Source: Aeromicrobium sp. 9AM (lineage in GTDB: Bacteria; Actinomycetota; Actinomycetes; Propionibacteriales; Nocardioidaceae). Taken from it: a DNA stretch of 64,000 bases. The position numbers and the translations under genes are program-made. The notes under the pieces were generated by a model. The model was not told the DNA's origin and ran no database searches. It saw only the letters and a program-made list of their open reading frames with translations. Within the stretch, counting starts at the first letter, position 1; each line of letters begins with the position of its first letter. The DNA lies in assembly GCF_902506105.1 (NCBI RefSeq), contig NZ_LR733303.1, positions 868,001 through 932,000 on the forward strand, given 5' to 3'. Shown in pieces: positions 54,324 to 63,702 of this stretch.

Positions 54324-54947
54324 ATGGCAGCGGCACAAGAGCCGAGCAACCTGAACATCGCGAACGCGCTGACGGTGCTGCGCATCCTCGGTGTCCCGGT
54401 CTTCGGCTGGCTCCTGTTGAAGGACGGCGGGGAGTCGGTCGACTACCGCATCGCGGCATGGGTGACCTTCGGTCTGCTGATGATCACCGACAAGATCGAC
54501 GGCGACCTGGCCCGCAAGCACAACCTGGTCACCAACTTCGGCAAGCTGGCCGATCCGATCGCAGACAAGGCGCTGACCGGCATGGCGTTCGTCGGCATCG
54601 CGATCATCCACCCGATCTTCTGGCCCGTCGCGATCATCATCCTGATCCGCGAGTGGGGCATCACGCTGATGCGGTTCGTGGTCAAGAAGCACGGCGTCAT
54701 GCCGGCCGGCCAGGGCGGCAAGATCAAGACGACGCTCCAGGCGGTCGCGATCGGCGGATACCTCCTGCCGTTCGACCTGTGGAACAACGCGCCGAGCGAC
54801 TGGAAGGACACCCCGAGCGACGTCATGATCTGGGTGACCAACGTCGTGATGGCAGCAGCGCTGGCGATCACGCTGAGCACGGCCGTCCAGTACGTCCGCG
54901 ACGCGCAGACGCTGCGCCGCGAGTCCAAGGCCGCGGCGGGACAGTGA
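54324..54947 (+). CDS. pgsA: CDP-diacylglycerol–glycerol-3-phosphate phosphatidyltransferase
   Basis: A 207-residue CDP-alcohol phosphotransferase that makes phosphatidylglycerol phosphate. The signature D-x2-DG-x2-AR-x8-G-x3-D-x3-D is complete in DKIDGDLARKHNLVTNFGKLADPIADK (split here from residue 56 on). Several membrane helices follow. The same gene lies between ftsK and cinA/clgR in mycobacteria. Its stop overlaps cinA by GTGA. Confidence 0.93.
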   Translation: MAAAQEPSNLNIANALTVLRILGVPVFGWLLLKDGGESVDYRIAAWVTFGLLMITDKIDGDLARKHNLVTNFGKLADPIADKALTGMAFVGIAIIHPIFWPVAIIILIREWGITLMRFVVKKHGVMPAGQGGKIKTTLQAVAIGGYLLPFDLWNNAPSDWKDTPSDVMIWVTNVVMAAALAITLSTAVQYVRDAQTLRRESKAAAGQ

Positions 54948-55432
54948 CCCTGGCGGCCGACGTCGTCGACGCGCTCAGGTCGGCGGGGGCGACGGTCGCC
55001 ACGGCCGAGTCGCTGACCGGCGGCCTGCTCTGCGCGACGCTCGTCAGCGTCAGCGGCGCCTCTGACGTCGTCCGCGGCGGCGTCGTGGCGTACGCACCGG
55101 GACTCAAGACCGAGCTGCTCGGCGTCGATGCGGACCTGCTTGCCCGTGAGGGCACGGTCACCTCCGACGTGGCGCTCGCGATGGCACGCGGAGTCCGTGA
55201 TCGTCTCGGTGCGACGTACGGGCTGTCCACCACCGGTGTCGCCGGCCCCGGGCCGTCCGAAGGCAAGCCGGCCGGCACCGTGCACGTCGCGGTGGCGGGT
55301 CCCGCGGACGTCTGGACGACGCAGCTCGGCCTCACCGGCGACCGCGACACGATTCGAAGTCAGACCGTCGATGCGCTGTTGTCATGGCTGGTCGCTAGGC
55401 TGGGGGAAGAATCTCGATCCGATCGGGGTTGA
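54944..55432 (+). CDS. cinA: CinA-family nicotinamide-nucleotide amidohydrolase domain protein
   Basis: A 162-residue protein equal to the C-terminal CinA domain alone. It has TAESLTGGLLCATLVSVSGAS near residue 21, RGGVVAYAPGLKTELLGV and STTGVAGPGPSEGKPAGTVHVAV. This domain deamidates nicotinamide mononucleotide in NAD recycling. GTG start overlaps the pgsA stop. Confidence 0.92.
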   Translation: MTLAADVVDALRSAGATVATAESLTGGLLCATLVSVSGASDVVRGGVVAYAPGLKTELLGVDADLLAREGTVTSDVALAMARGVRDRLGATYGLSTTGVAGPGPSEGKPAGTVHVAVAGPADVWTTQLGLTGDRDTIRSQTVDALLSWLVARLGEESRSDRG

Positions 55433-55465
55433 ACCACACATGGCACGCCAGGACGGAGGGACCCG

Positions 55466-55768
55466 ATGACCGCGATGCGTCAGCTCGTCGGCGAGGTGCT
55501 CCGCGCCCGGCGGATGTCCCAGGGACTCACGTTGCGTGACGTCTCGGGCAAGGCCCGGGTCAGCCTCGGCTACATCTCCGAGGTCGAGCGCGGCCAGAAG
55601 GAAGCCAGCTCCGAGCTGCTCGCCGCCCTTGCTGCGGCCCTCGAGGTCCCGCTCTCCAAAGTGCTGCTCGACGTCAGCTCACTCCTCGAGGTCGAGGAAG
55701 CCGCCGAGGCGCAGATCGCGAGCATCTCGTCGATCACTCCCGGTGACGTGTCGGCCTCGGCCGCCTGA
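55466..55768 (+). CDS. clgR: ClgR-type XRE-family regulator
   Basis: A 100-residue regulator with a helix-turn-helix ([39 protein letters not shown] split over about residues 21-59). Position between pgsA/cinA and recA and length match ClgR, which activates Clp protease genes under envelope and proteolytic stress. GGAGGG lies eight bases before the ATG. A short Ala-rich tail ends in AA, as in ClgR proteins that are themselves Clp substrates (inference). Confidence 0.9.
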   Translation: MTAMRQLVGEVLRARRMSQGLTLRDVSGKARVSLGYISEVERGQKEASSELLAALAAALEVPLSKVLLDVSSLLEVEEAAEAQIASISSITPGDVSASAA

Positions 55769-55770
55769 CC

Positions 55771-55965
55771 TTGAAGCACAGCGAGTTCTGGCTCCGCATG
55801 GAGCAGCAGTTCGGTCGCGGCTACGCCCGGGTGTGGGCCGACGGTCACGTCATGAGCGAGCTCGGCGGGCGCACGGCCAGCGAGGCCCTGGACGCGGGGG
55901 AGAGCCCCAAGACCGTCTGGCGAGCCGTCCACGCCAACCTGCAGCTGCCCGCCTCCGAACGCTGA
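55771..55965 (+). CDS. DUF3046 protein
   Basis: A 64-residue helical protein of the DUF3046 family: MKHSEFWLRMEQQFGRGYAR at the start, then MSELGGRTASEALDAG and PKTVWRAVHANLQLP. It begins with TTG two bases after the clgR stop. The family usually stands near recA in actinobacteria; function unknown. Confidence 0.85.
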   Translation: MKHSEFWLRMEQQFGRGYARVWADGHVMSELGGRTASEALDAGESPKTVWRAVHANLQLPASER

Positions 55966-56020
55966 CGGGGCACCTCTCCGGCGAGTGCCAGCATGAAATT
56001 GTCATTTCGGACAACAAATT

Positions 56021-56034
56021 TGGGAACGCTCCCA
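56021..56034 (+). promoter_or_regulatory. CebR-type operator 1
   Basis: TGGGAACGCTCCCA is a near-perfect copy of the TGGGAGCGCTCCCA site bound by the cellobiose repressor CebR in Streptomyces. It lies just upstream of the cebE -35. Confidence 0.85.
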
Positions 56035-56042
56035 AAAATCCA

Positions 56043-56072
56043 TTGACTTCCGCCTGTGACCTACCTCATACT
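56043..56072 (+). promoter_or_regulatory. cebE promoter
   Basis: TTGACT at 56043-56048 and CATACT at 56067-56072 with an 18-bp spacer. It sits between two CebR-type operators, an arrangement suited to repression by looping or occlusion. Confidence 0.6.
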
Positions 56073-56076
56073 CCCA

Positions 56077-56090
56077 TGGAAGCGCTCCCA
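56077..56090 (+). promoter_or_regulatory. CebR-type operator 2
   Basis: TGGAAGCGCTCCCA differs from the CebR consensus by one base. It lies immediately downstream of the -10, at the expected transcription start. The ribosome site GGAGGAAGG of cebE follows at 56102-56110. Confidence 0.8.
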
Positions 56091-56116
56091 CCGAGGGAGC
56101 CGGAGGAAGGTACGAC

Positions 56117-57412
56117 GTGAATCGCACACAGCGCATCGCCGCCGCCGCGGCCTCAGCCCTCGTGGTGGGCGTGCTCGCCGCCGGCTGCGGAGGATCTGGA
56201 TCCGACAGCGAAGGCTCGGGCGGGAACGTGACCCTGCGGGTCAACCTGTTCGGCCAGTTCGGCTACAAGGACCTCTACAAGCAGTACGAGAAGGACCACC
56301 CGGGCGTCAAGATCGTGGAGACGGCCGAAGGTGACCTCGGCAAGTACAACACCAAGCTCAGCCAGCAGATCGCGGCCAACGCGGCCGCCGGTGACGTCGT
56401 CGCCATCGAGGAGGGCCAGACGGTCAACTTCCTCCAGGCCTCCGACAAGTTCGTCAACCTCCAGGACCACGGCTACAACGAGCTGAAGGACGCCTACCTC
56501 CCGTACGTCGCCAACGCGACGACGAGTGCCGACGGCAAGACCACGATCGGGCTCGGCACGGACGTCGGCGGACTGGCGATGTGCTACCGCCGTGACTTGT
56601 TCGAGAAGGCAGGGCTGCCGACGGACCGCGAAGAGGTCGCCAAGCTCTGGCCGACGTGGGACGACTTCATCGCCACGGGCGAGAAGTTCACCACCGGCAT
56701 CAAGGACGACAAGATCCACTTCATCGACGCGGCCACCAACGTCTACAACTCGATCCTGATGCAGGGTGGCGACGAGACGTACTTCGACCGGGACAACAAG
56801 CTGGTCGTCGACTCGAACCCCGCGGTCAAGAACGCGTGGGACCTGGCCAACAAGATGATCGACGCGAAGCTGACCGCCAAGGTCCAGGCCTTCACCAAGG
56901 AGTGGAACGCCGGCTTCAAGAACGGCTCGTTCGCGACCATCGCGTGCCCGGCCTGGATGACCGGCTACATCAAGGGCCAGGCGGGCGACGCCTTCACCGG
57001 CAAGTGGGACATCGCCACGGTGCCCGGCGGCGGCGGCAACTGGGGCGGATCGTGGCTCGCGGTGCCCAAGTCCAGCAAGCACCAGAAGGAAGCGATCGAC
57101 CTGATCAAGTTCCTGGCGAGTGACAAGGGGCAGATGGGTGCCTTCAAGAGCGAGGGTCGACTGCCGTCCCTGCCTGCCCTCTATGACACGCCGGAGCTCA
57201 AGGACGCCAAGAACCCGTACTTCAACGATGCTCCGATCGGCCAGCTGTTCGTGGCCGGTGCGAAGAACCTGAAGCCGGTCTATCTCGGCGCCAAGAACGT
57301 CCCGGTGCGCGATGCGTTCGAGAACGTCCTCCGCAGTGTGGAGAGCGGCGATCGCTCCGAGTCGAAGGGTTGGCCAGCTGCTGTGAAGGCTGCCGAGAAG
57401 GCCGCCAAGTAG
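56117..57412 (+). CDS. cebE: Cellobiose-type ABC transporter substrate-binding lipoprotein
   Basis: A 431-residue extracellular sugar-binding protein. The signal peptide ends in the lipobox LAAGCGG near residue 25. The mature part is a family-1 binding protein (VTLRVNLFGQFGYKDLYKQYEKDHP; GTDVGGLAMCYRRDLFEKAG; VPGGGGNWGGSWLAVPKSS). Location with permeases, a GH1 beta-glucosidase and CebR-type operators points to cellobiose or related beta-glucosides. GTG start with GGAGGAAGG six bases upstream. A double hairpin follows before cebF. Confidence 0.92.
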   Translation: MNRTQRIAAAAASALVVGVLAAGCGGSGSDSEGSGGNVTLRVNLFGQFGYKDLYKQYEKDHPGVKIVETAEGDLGKYNTKLSQQIAANAAAGDVVAIEEGQTVNFLQASDKFVNLQDHGYNELKDAYLPYVANATTSADGKTTIGLGTDVGGLAMCYRRDLFEKAGLPTDREEVAKLWPTWDDFIATGEKFTTGIKDDKIHFIDAATNVYNSILMQGGDETYFDRDNKLVVDSNPAVKNAWDLANKMIDAKLTAKVQAFTKEWNAGFKNGSFATIACPAWMTGYIKGQAGDAFTGKWDIATVPGGGGNWGGSWLAVPKSSKHQKEAIDLIKFLASDKGQMGAFKSEGRLPSLPALYDTPELKDAKNPYFNDAPIGQLFVAGAKNLKPVYLGAKNVPVRDAFENVLRSVESGDRSESKGWPAAVKAAEKAAK

Positions 57413-57418
57413 GCTCCG

Positions 57419-57448
57419 GCCGGCGCCTCACCCAGGTGAGGCGCCGGC
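57419..57448 (+). terminator. First hairpin between cebE and cebF
   Basis: GCCGGCGCCTCACC and GGTGAGGCGCCGGC pair perfectly around a very short loop, a few bases after the cebE stop. It may partly terminate transcription or protect the cebE message from 3' decay, giving more binding protein than permease. Confidence 0.75.
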
Positions 57449-57478
57449 TGAGCACGACCAACTCGTACGACCCACGTC

Positions 57479-57520
57479 TCCGGTGCCTGCGCCTGTCCTC
57501 CAGCGGGCGCAGGCACCGGA
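57479..57520 (+). terminator. Second hairpin between cebE and cebF
   Basis: TCCGGTGCCTGCGCC (57479-57493) pairs perfectly with GGCGCAGGCACCGGA (57506-57520), a 15-bp stem with a 12-nt loop. It ends five bases before the cebF ribosome site CAGGAGAG. Confidence 0.75.
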
Positions 57521-57538
57521 CCCACCAGGAGAGCTCAC

Positions 57539-58450
57539 TTGAGGATTCGCGATCGGTTCGCCAAGACCGAGGCCCGCGTCGCCCCGTACGCCTTCATTTC
57601 CCCCTTCTTCATCGTCTTCGCGATCTTCGGGCTCTTCCCGCTGATCTACACCGCCTGGGTCTCCCTGCACGACTGGAGCCTGCTGGCCGGTGACCAGGGA
57701 TACGTCGGATTCGCCAACTACCGCGAGCTCTTCCACGACTCGGACTTCTGGCGGGCGTTGACCAACACCGTCGGGATCTTCCTGCTGGCGACGATTCCCC
57801 AGCTGATCCTGGCGACGGTGCTGGCGCAGGTGCTGAACGCCAGGCTGCGGGCCCGGACGTTCTGGCGCATGGGTGTGCTGCTGCCCAACGTGACCTCGGT
57901 GGCGGCCGTCGGCATCATCTTCGGCCTGATCTTCTCCCGCGACTACGGCGTCGTGAACTGGGGGCTGGGTCACCTGGGAGTCAACCCGATCGACTGGCAG
58001 GGGCACCGTTGGTCGTCCTGGTTTGCCATCTCGGTCATGGTCGACTGGCGGTGGACCGGCTACAACGCCCTGATCCTCCTGGCCTCTCTGCAGTCGGTGC
58101 CCAAGGAGCTCTACGAAGCGGCCCGCATCGACGGCGCCTCCGCCTGGCGGCAGTTCTGGTCGATCACCGTGCCGATGCTCCGGCCGACCATCATCTTCGT
58201 CTCGATCGTCGCCACGATCGGCGGCATCCAGCTGTTCACCGAGCCACTGTTGTTCGGCTCGGGCGTCAACGCGATCTCGGGCGGCAACAGCGGTCAGTAC
58301 CAGACCGTGGCGATGTATCTCGTGCAGCAAGCCTTCACGGGTCAGCGCTTCGGGTACGCCTCCACCGTCGCGTGGGTCCTGTTCCTCATCATCGCGGTCT
58401 TCGCGGTGATCAACGTGGCGCTGCTGCGCCGCATCAAGTCGGTGGAGTGA
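57539..58450 (+). CDS. cebF: Sugar ABC transporter permease CebF
   Basis: A 303-residue permease of the MalF type with six membrane helices. The EAA loop that docks the ATPase is LYEAARIDGASAWRQFWSITVP near residue 200. TTG start with CAGGAGAG upstream. It ends one base before cebG. No ATPase gene is present, so a shared MsiK-type ATPase encoded elsewhere is expected, as in Streptomyces. Confidence 0.92.
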   Translation: MRIRDRFAKTEARVAPYAFISPFFIVFAIFGLFPLIYTAWVSLHDWSLLAGDQGYVGFANYRELFHDSDFWRALTNTVGIFLLATIPQLILATVLAQVLNARLRARTFWRMGVLLPNVTSVAAVGIIFGLIFSRDYGVVNWGLGHLGVNPIDWQGHRWSSWFAISVMVDWRWTGYNALILLASLQSVPKELYEAARIDGASAWRQFWSITVPMLRPTIIFVSIVATIGGIQLFTEPLLFGSGVNAISGGNSGQYQTVAMYLVQQAFTGQRFGYASTVAWVLFLIIAVFAVINVALLRRIKSVE

Positions 58451-58451
58451 G

Positions 58452-59273
58452 ATGAAGACCAAGAACCCCCTGCTCTACGTCGGCCTGATCGCGACGCTGA
58501 TCTTCTCGGCCGGCCCGATCTACTTCATGCTCGTGATGGCTTCGCGGACCAACAACGAGATCGTCTCGCTGCCGCCGCCGTTCTGGGTCGGCGGCAAGCT
58601 GTCGTCCAACGTCAACCGGGTCTTCGACAACCCCGACGTGTTGTTCCGCGACGCGCTCCTCAACAGCCTGATCGTGGCCCTGGTCGCCACGGTGTGCGTC
58701 GTCCTCACCTCGTCACTGGCCGGCTTCGCGTTCGCCAAGCTCAAGTTCCGCGGCCGCAACGCGATGCTCCTGTTCGTCATCGGCACGATGATGGTCCCGG
58801 TGCAGCTGGGCCTCATCCCGCTCTACATGCTGATGACGAAGCTGGGCCTGAGCGGTGGTCTCGAGTCGGTCACTCTGCCGTTCATCGTCGCCGGGTTCGG
58901 CGTCTTCATGATGCGGCAGTTCGCCGAGCAGGCGATTCCCGACGAGATGATCGAGGCCGCGCGGGTCGACGGCGCCTCGACGTTCCGCATCTTCTTCAGC
59001 ATCGTCTTCCCGGCCCTCAGGCCTGCGGCTGCCGTTCTGGGTCTCCTCACGTTCATGGAGCGCTGGAACGACTTCCTCTGGCCATTCCTCACGCTCGACG
59101 CCGAGCACCCCACGGTGCAGGTGGCGCTCTCGCGCCTGTCGAGCGGCTACTACTCCGATCAATCGCTCATCATGGCCGGCACCCTCGTCGGCACGTTGCC
59201 GCTGGTCGTGGTCTTCATCGTGTTCGGTCGCCAGATCATCGGCGGCATCATGGAAGGTGGACTCAAGGCATGA
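58452..59273 (+). CDS. cebG: Sugar ABC transporter permease CebG
   Basis: A 273-residue permease of the MalG type. Six membrane helices are visible and the EAA loop reads [21 protein letters not shown] near residue 175. It works with CebE and CebF. Its stop overlaps the beta-glucosidase start by ATGA. Confidence 0.92.
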   Translation: MKTKNPLLYVGLIATLIFSAGPIYFMLVMASRTNNEIVSLPPPFWVGGKLSSNVNRVFDNPDVLFRDALLNSLIVALVATVCVVLTSSLAGFAFAKLKFRGRNAMLLFVIGTMMVPVQLGLIPLYMLMTKLGLSGGLESVTLPFIVAGFGVFMMRQFAEQAIPDEMIEAARVDGASTFRIFFSIVFPALRPAAAVLGLLTFMERWNDFLWPFLTLDAEHPTVQVALSRLSSGYYSDQSLIMAGTLVGTLPLVVVFIVFGRQIIGGIMEGGLKA

Positions 59274-60631
59274 CTCTCGACATCTCGGCATTCCCCGCCG
59301 ACTTCCTCTGGGGCGCGGCGACCTCGTCGTACCAGATCGAGGGAGCGGTCGACGAGGACGGGCGTACGCCGTCCATCTGGGACACCTTCGCAGCGACCCC
59401 CGGCCGCGTCGACAAGGGCGACACCGGCGCAGTCGCGGTCGACCACTATCACCGCTGGTCAGAGGACGTCGACCTGATGTCGGACCTCGGCCTCAACGCA
59501 TACCGGTTCTCGGTGGCGTGGCCGCGGGTACAGCCCGACGGGATCGGCACTGGCAACGCGCCCGGCATCGCGTTCTACGACCGCCTCGTCGACGGACTGC
59601 TCGCCAAGGGCATCACCCCTTGGACGACGCTCTATCACTGGGACCTGCCCGAAGCGCTGGAGCAGGCCGGTGGCTGGCCCGTGCGCGAGACGGCGGAGCG
59701 GTTCGCCGACTACACCGCGATCATCGCCGAGGCGCTCGGCGACCGGGTCAAGCACTGGATCACGCTCAACGAGCCGTGGTGCGCGGCCTTCCTCGGCTAC
59801 GCGAGCGGCATCCACGCCCCGGGGCGTACGGACCAGGCCGATGCGGTCGCGGCATCGCACCACCTGATGCTCGGGCACGGGCTCGCGGTGCAACGGCTGC
59901 GCGAGATCGTGCCGGACGCGGAGGTCGGCTGCACGGTCAACCTCTACCCGGTCACCCCGCTCGACGACTCGGGCCGTCACGACGACGCCGTACGCCGCAT
60001 CGACGGCCTGATGAATCGCTGGTTCCTGGACTCGCTGCTCAAGGGCAGCTACCCCAAGGACGTGCTGCACGACATGTCGGCCGTCACCGATGCCGCGTTC
60101 ATCCTCGACGGCGACAACGAGGTCATCGCGCAGCCGCTCGACTTCCTCGGCGTCAACTACTACACGCGGCACGTCGTCGGTGCGGGCCTGTGGCCGGGCA
60201 GCTCCGAGGTGCGGTTCCACCTCAACAACGGCCTGGAGACGACCGACACCGGGTGGGACATCGACCCGCAGGGCCTGGTCGACATCCTGAGCCGGGTGCA
60301 GCGCGACTACCCGGCGCTGCCGGTCTACCTGACCGAGAACGGCGCGGCATTCGACGACGTCGCGGTCGACGGGGTCGTGCACGACGCCAACCGGATCGAG
60401 TTCCTCGAGTCGCACCTGGCGTCACTCGCCACGATGCGGGCCAAGGGGATGGACATCCGTGGCTACTTCGCGTGGTCCCTGCTCGACAACTACGAGTGGT
60501 CCGAGGGCTACGCCAAGCGGTTCGGCATCGTGCACGTCGACTACGAGACGCAGAAGCGTACGCCCAAGGACAGTGCGCACTGGTACGCCGACCTCATCAA
60601 GCGCCACCGAGCCGCGATACTGAACCCATGA
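59270..60631 (+). CDS. bglC: GH1 beta-glucosidase
   Basis: A 453-residue family-1 glycosidase that splits imported cellobiose to glucose in the cytoplasm. The GH1 N-terminal signature [15 protein letters not shown] is at residue 13, the acid/base Glu in WITLNEPW and the nucleophile Glu in YLTENGAAF. It lacks a signal peptide. It overlaps cebG and cebR by ATGA, so transport, cleavage and repression are linked in one transcript. Confidence 0.96.
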   Translation: MTLDISAFPADFLWGAATSSYQIEGAVDEDGRTPSIWDTFAATPGRVDKGDTGAVAVDHYHRWSEDVDLMSDLGLNAYRFSVAWPRVQPDGIGTGNAPGIAFYDRLVDGLLAKGITPWTTLYHWDLPEALEQAGGWPVRETAERFADYTAIIAEALGDRVKHWITLNEPWCAAFLGYASGIHAPGRTDQADAVAASHHLMLGHGLAVQRLREIVPDAEVGCTVNLYPVTPLDDSGRHDDAVRRIDGLMNRWFLDSLLKGSYPKDVLHDMSAVTDAAFILDGDNEVIAQPLDFLGVNYYTRHVVGAGLWPGSSEVRFHLNNGLETTDTGWDIDPQGLVDILSRVQRDYPALPVYLTENGAAFDDVAVDGVVHDANRIEFLESHLASLATMRAKGMDIRGYFAWSLLDNYEWSEGYAKRFGIVHVDYETQKRTPKDSAHWYADLIKRHRAAILNP

Positions 60632-61677
60632 GCCTCGACAGCGACGGGGGGCAGCCAACCCTCGAGCAGGTCGCGGCCCGGGCGGGGGTGGGTCGCGGCA
60701 CTGCGTCGCGCGTGATCAACGGGTCTCCGCAGGTCAGCGCCCGCACCCGCGAGATGGTCATGAAGGCCGTCGAGGAGCTCGGCTACGTCCCCAACCAGGC
60801 GGCCCGCACGCTCGTCACCCGGCGCACCGGCACCGTCGCGCTGGTCATCGCCGAGTCCGAGGAGCGCATCTTCGGTGAACCGTTCTTCGCCGGGGTCGTC
60901 CGGGGGATCTCCGCGGCGCTCAACGAGGCGTCACGCCAGCTCGTGCTGTCGCTCGTGCACACCAACGACCAGGCGCAGCGTCTCGGCAGCTACCTCACCC
61001 GGCAGCACGTCGACGGCGTCCTGCTGCTGTCGCTGCACGACGACGAGGCCTTCCCGGTCGACCTCGACGCACGGCGGCTGCCGGTCGTCCTGGGCGGCAG
61101 GTCGGCGCACTGGGCTGGCTCGTTCGTCGACGTGGACAATGTCGACGGAGCGCGTCAGGCGGTGGCGCACCTGATCGCGACCGGCCGCCGTACGATCGCC
61201 ACGATCTCCGGCCCCCGCGCCATGGCCTCCGGTCGCGACCGCCTCGACGGCTATGTCGCCGCGCTCGGCGACGCCGGCATCGAGTACGACGACGAGCTGG
61301 TCGTGGAGGGCAGCTTCAGCGAGCAGTCCGGGCGCACGGGTATGGAGGAGCTGCTCGCGCGGCGCCCCGACATCGACGGCGTGTTCGCGGCCAGCGACCT
61401 GATGGCGATGGGCGCGATGCGTGCCCTGCGCGCCCACGATCGTCGGGTGCCCGAGGACGTGGGGGTCATCGGCTTCGACGGCACGAAGGCCTCCGAGACG
61501 ACGGAGCCGCCGTTGTCGACGGTGCGCCAGCCGCTGGTCGAGCTGGGCCGGGGGATGGCGCAGATGCTGGTGCGGCACATCGAGGCGGCCGATCAGAAGG
61601 TGGAGACCGAGATCCTGCCGATCGACCTGATCGTCCGCGAGAGCACGGTTCCCGTTCCCACCTCGCCGGTCGAGTAG
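60628..61677 (+). CDS. cebR: LacI-family cellobiose repressor CebR
   Basis: A 349-residue LacI-type repressor. The DNA-binding head is [20 protein letters not shown] with the hinge helix [15 protein letters not shown], followed by a periplasmic-binding-like sugar domain ([53 protein letters not shown]). The two CebR-type operators before cebE are its likely targets. It is the last gene of the operon, so it represses its own synthesis. Confidence 0.93.
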   Translation: MSLDSDGGQPTLEQVAARAGVGRGTASRVINGSPQVSARTREMVMKAVEELGYVPNQAARTLVTRRTGTVALVIAESEERIFGEPFFAGVVRGISAALNEASRQLVLSLVHTNDQAQRLGSYLTRQHVDGVLLLSLHDDEAFPVDLDARRLPVVLGGRSAHWAGSFVDVDNVDGARQAVAHLIATGRRTIATISGPRAMASGRDRLDGYVAALGDAGIEYDDELVVEGSFSEQSGRTGMEELLARRPDIDGVFAASDLMAMGAMRALRAHDRRVPEDVGVIGFDGTKASETTEPPLSTVRQPLVELGRGMAQMLVRHIEAADQKVETEILPIDLIVRESTVPVPTSPVE

Positions 61678-61679
61678 CA

Positions 61680-61918
61680 GGCGAGCTCTGCGAGTTCGCC
61701 CCACCGTTCCCTAAGGAGGCCGCCCGCGGCCGACTGGGAGCGAGCTCTGCGAGCGAAGGGACGTGAGGTCCTCTCCATACGTTGGGAGTCACCTCACCAC
61801 GCCTCGCAGACTGGTGGCTCCCCGGTTCCTAGGGAGGCCGCCCGCGGCCGACCGGGAGCGAGCTGGGGGTCCCCCCACGAGCGCAGCGAGTAGGGGGCGG
61901 AACGAGCGAGCGAAGGAC
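61680..61918 (+). repeat. Dispersed GC-rich repeat, two direct copies (B and C)
   Basis: Copy B (about 61706-61765) and copy C (about 61820-61918) both contain GGAGGCCGCCCGCGGCCGA followed by GGGAGCGAGCT. Copy B continues CTGCGAGCGAAG as in the unit after rnj. Copy C continues into GGGGGTCCCCCC and AGGGGGCGGAACGAGCGAG, the form seen inverted near 40080. A further GCGAGCTCTGCGAG lies at 61681. No gene-like frame was found in 61678-62082. Confidence 0.75.
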
Positions 61919-61936
61919 GGCGTGTCGTCGAGCGCA

Positions 61937-61952
61937 TCGAACAGACGTTCGG
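61937..61952 (+). promoter_or_regulatory. LexA (SOS) box of recA
   Basis: TCGAACAGACGTTCGG closely fits the actinobacterial/Gram-positive LexA site TCGAAC-n4-GTTCGA. It overlaps the -35 region of the promoter whose -10 is TAATCT at 61954-61959. recA should be induced by DNA damage. Confidence 0.85.
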
Positions 61953-61953
61953 G

Positions 61954-61959
61954 TAATCT
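61954..61959 (+). promoter_or_regulatory. -10 element of recA (TAATCT)
   Basis: TAATCT lies one base after the SOS box and 123 bp before the recA ATG, giving a leader of about 115 nt. Confidence 0.6.
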
Positions 61960-62082
61960 CGTGCACAGGTTGGACGTTCGAAGGACGACATCCACAGACG
62001 GGTCGACGAGGCCCACATATGTCTGAGGGTCCTTCTAACGTCGTCGATGACCCGCCGCCCACGAGCAGAAACGGAAGCCACC

Positions 62083-63159
62083 ATGGCACAGCCCAACAGT
62101 TCCCTCGCCACCGCCAAGGACAGGGACAAGTCCCTCGAGAACGCAATGGCCCAGATCGACCGTGCCCACGGCAAGGGCGCCGTCATGCGGCTGGGTGACC
62201 AGGCCCGCGCCCCGATCGAGGTCATCCCCACCGGTGCGACCACGCTCGACATCGCCCTCGGCATCGGCGGTCTGCCCCGTGGACGTGTCGTCGAGATCTA
62301 CGGCCCGGAGTCCTCGGGCAAGACGACGGTCGCCCTCCACGCGGTGGCCAACGCCCAGAAGGCCGGCGGGGTCGCTGCCTTCATCGATGCCGAGCACGCG
62401 CTCGACCCGGAGTACGCCAAGCGGCTCGGCGTCGACACCGACGCACTCCTGATCTCGCAGCCCGACAGCGGTGAGCAGGCGCTCGAGATCGCCGACATGC
62501 TGATCCGCTCCGGCGCGCTCGACATCATCGTGATCGACTCGGTGGCCGCGCTCGTGCCCCGTGCCGAGATCGACGGCGAGATGGGCGACAGCCACGTGGG
62601 CCTGCAGGCGCGGCTCATGAGCCAGGCGCTTCGCAAGATGACCGGTGCCATCAACGGCTCGGGCACGACCGCGATCTTCATCAACCAGCTGCGCGAGAAG
62701 ATCGGCGTCATGTTCGGCTCGCCCGAGACGACCACGGGCGGCAAGGCGCTCAAGTTCTACGCCTCGGTCCGCATGGATGTCCGGCGCATCGAGACGCTCA
62801 AGGACGGCACCGACATGGTCGGCAACCGCACCCGCATCAAGGTCGTCAAGAACAAGCTGGCCCCGCCGTTCAAGCAGGCCGAGTTCGACATCATGTACGG
62901 CCAGGGCATCAGCCGAGAGGGCAGCCTGATCGATGTCGGCGTCGAGGCCGGCTTCGTCCGCAAGGCCGGCGCCTGGTTCACCTACGAAGGTGACCAGCTC
63001 GGTCAGGGCAAGGAGAAGGCTCGCCAGTTCCTGCGCGACAACCCCGACCTCGCCGAGGAGCTCGAGAAGCGAATCATGGAGCACCACGGCATCGGCGCAC
63101 AGGCCGACAAGCCGGCGCTCGAGGTTGTCGAGGAGCCCCCGACCGACATCGAGTTCTGA
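62083..63159 (+). CDS. recA: Recombinase RecA
   Basis: A 358-residue RecA for homologous recombination and LexA self-cleavage. It shows Walker [10 protein letters not shown], the Walker B region [12 protein letters not shown], loop L1/L2 segments ([39 protein letters not shown]) and the acidic C-terminus EEPPTDIEF. No intein interrupts it. ATG 62083 begins the usual N-terminus. recX follows one base later. Confidence 0.98.
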   Translation: MAQPNSSLATAKDRDKSLENAMAQIDRAHGKGAVMRLGDQARAPIEVIPTGATTLDIALGIGGLPRGRVVEIYGPESSGKTTVALHAVANAQKAGGVAAFIDAEHALDPEYAKRLGVDTDALLISQPDSGEQALEIADMLIRSGALDIIVIDSVAALVPRAEIDGEMGDSHVGLQARLMSQALRKMTGAINGSGTTAIFINQLREKIGVMFGSPETTTGGKALKFYASVRMDVRRIETLKDGTDMVGNRTRIKVVKNKLAPPFKQAEFDIMYGQGISREGSLIDVGVEAGFVRKAGAWFTYEGDQLGQGKEKARQFLRDNPDLAEELEKRIMEHHGIGAQADKPALEVVEEPPTDIEF

Positions 63160-63160
63160 C

Positions 63161-63679
63161 ATGCCGCGCACGCCGGTCGAGGAGATGACTCCGGAGGAGC
63201 TCACGAGCTTCGCCAAGGAGATCGTGGTGCGCAAGCTCAGCGAACGAGCACACAGCCGAAGCGACCTCGCTCAGGCACTTGCCAAGAAGCAGGTGCCTGA
63301 GGGGGTCGTCGAGGCGACCCTCGCCAAGTTCGAGGCCGCGGGACTGATCGACGACGAGGAGTTCGCGCGCTCCTGGGTGCAGGCCCGCCAACGCGGCAAG
63401 GGACTGTCGTCGCGGGCCCTCGCGATGGAGCTGCGTCGCAAGGGCGTTGATGACGAGATCTCCAAGGAAGTGCTGTCCGAGATCGATCCCGACGCCGAGG
63501 TGCAGGCGGCCCACCGGCTGGTGCAGACCAAGCTCCGATCGATGTCGCGCTTCGACGACACCACCAAGATTCGGCGCCTCACGGGCATGCTGGCCCGCAA
63601 GGGCTACTCGCCCCAGCTCGCGTTCGACGTGGTCCGTCAAGAGCTCGGCGCCGAGGCGCAGGCCCTCGACAGCATGTGA
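63161..63679 (+). CDS. recX: Regulatory protein RecX
   Basis: A 172-residue helical protein that inhibits and modulates RecA filaments. Family repeats are visible: LAQALAKKQVPEGVVEATLAKFEAAGLIDDEEFARSWVQARQ (split over about 40-80) and GKGLSSRALAMELRRKGV, then YSPQLAFDVVRQEL near the end. It starts one base after the recA stop and is surely co-transcribed with it. Confidence 0.95.
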   Translation: MPRTPVEEMTPEELTSFAKEIVVRKLSERAHSRSDLAQALAKKQVPEGVVEATLAKFEAAGLIDDEEFARSWVQARQRGKGLSSRALAMELRRKGVDDEISKEVLSEIDPDAEVQAAHRLVQTKLRSMSRFDDTTKIRRLTGMLARKGYSPQLAFDVVRQELGAEAQALDSM

Positions 63680-63702
63680 CGGAGTTCCTACGCTTCTGAC
63701 CC

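Noticed and set aside
56117..61677. Genomic island with its own integrase or tRNA attachment site
   Set aside because: No integrase, tRNA or direct attachment repeats were seen; only the dispersed repeat on one side supports transfer.
62083..63159. RecA intein as in some mycobacteria
   Set aside because: The recA frame has normal length (358 codons) and uninterrupted motifs.
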